A stretch of DNA of 64,000 bases, taken from positions 1,364,001-1,428,000 of the forward strand of contig NZ_CP096829.1 in the NCBI RefSeq assembly GCF_023272795.1. Reading direction: 5' to 3'. Below, piece by piece: positions 63,761 to 64,000 of the stretch (positions are counted from its first letter, which is position 1; each line of letters opens with the position of its first letter). The translations under genes were made by a program, and so were the position numbers. The notes under the pieces are model-generated. The model was not told the DNA's origin. It saw only the letters and a list, made by a program, of their open reading frames with translations, and searched no databases. The stretch is from Flavobacterium humidisoli (GTDB taxonomy: Bacteria; Bacteroidota; Bacteroidia; Flavobacteriales; Flavobacteriaceae).

Positions 63761-64000
63761 ATGAAAAGAATCTTTCTTATAGTTTTGTGTACAATAGGCA
63801 TAACCGCCGGCGCACAAGTCAAAACCTTAACCTTGAAAGAGGCTGTTACATACGCGCTTGAAAATAAAGCCGATGCAAAGAAGGCAAAGCTTCAGGTTGA
63901 AAACAGCGAATATAAAATTCAAGAAATACGTTCGAGAGCATTACCACAAATAACTGCAAATGGTAACTTAACATATAACCCTATTATTCAAACTACCGTT
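63761..64000 (+). CDS. TolC-family outer-membrane efflux protein, N-terminal part
   Basis: The first 80 residues are visible before the window ends. The signal peptide MKRIFLIVLCTIGITAGAQ is followed by TLTLKEAVTYALENKADAKKAKLQVENSEYKIQEIRSRALPQI, the classic opening of TolC/OprM proteins (LxEAVxxAL...N, long helix, LPQI). An RND pump and adaptor probably follow outside the window. The leader holds a weak hairpin ATCGTCAT/ATGACGAT (63686-63722). Confidence 0.92.
   Translation, partial: MKRIFLIVLCTIGITAGAQVKTLTLKEAVTYALENKADAKKAKLQVENSEYKIQEIRSRALPQITANGNLTYNPIIQTTV

Overview
The window is AT-rich chromosomal DNA from a Bacteroidota of the family Flavobacteriaceae, most probably a Flavobacterium close to F. 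johnsoniae. The case rests on several things: TonB-dependent SusC/SusD pairs, two large exported enzymes with C-terminal type IX secretion (T9SS) sorting domains, TAnnTTTG promoter boxes, a full 14-gene nuo operon with a short NuoG, and many intergenic palindromic repeats. There is no phage, integrase, CRISPR array, rRNA or recognisable tRNA. Most of the region is core chromosome with catabolic islands.

Layout. 1-2.7 kb: the 3' end of mfd, an orphan gene that may encode an immunity-like protein, and a DUF5683 membrane protein. 2.8-18.1 kb: a starch utilisation locus, all on the minus strand, read as ECF sigma, FecR-type anti-sigma, SusC (with an STN signalling domain), SusD, SusE-like, lipoprotein GH13 amylase, GH97 glucosidase and a 1,000-residue T9SS GH13 amylase. 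A REP-like palindromic element and an intrinsic terminator separate the sigma and anti-sigma genes. 18.5-24.9 kb: housekeeping and hydrolytic genes (ACT-domain protein, YraN, LD-carboxypeptidase, serine hydrolase, EEP-family hydrolase, 3-hydroxyanthranilate dioxygenase, class II cyclic-nucleotide phosphodiesterase-like protein). 25.1-29.5 kb: an aminoadipate-semialdehyde-type dehydrogenase and a T9SS pectate lyase with a LacI-like operator next to its promoter. 30.0-44.4 kb: a BI-1 family protein and the nuoA-N operon (minus strand). 44.6-46.9 kb: cold-shock protein and aspS. 47.0-48.6 kb: a TlpA-like thioredoxin and a MORN-type protein. 48.6-54.5 kb: a siderophore uptake operon (receptor, two small membrane proteins, two PepSY reductase-like proteins). 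54.8-59.4 kb: sucA and sucB with an exported protein gene between them. 59.6-62.2 kb: small envelope proteins and a polyprenyl synthase. 62.4-64 kb: a YceI protein, a TetR regulator and the start of a TolC-type efflux gene.

How it fits together. The sus locus encodes binding, cleavage and import of starch, with trans-envelope signalling from SusC through FecR to the ECF factor. The pectate lyase adds a second secreted polysaccharide activity. nuo and sucAB supply respiration. The TetR gene and the YceI gene share an unusual spaced inverted repeat (GGAAACT-N14/15-AGTTTCC, three copies) at their promoters. This suggests one small regulon for the envelope/efflux end of the window and is the best candidate here for an undescribed regulatory unit.
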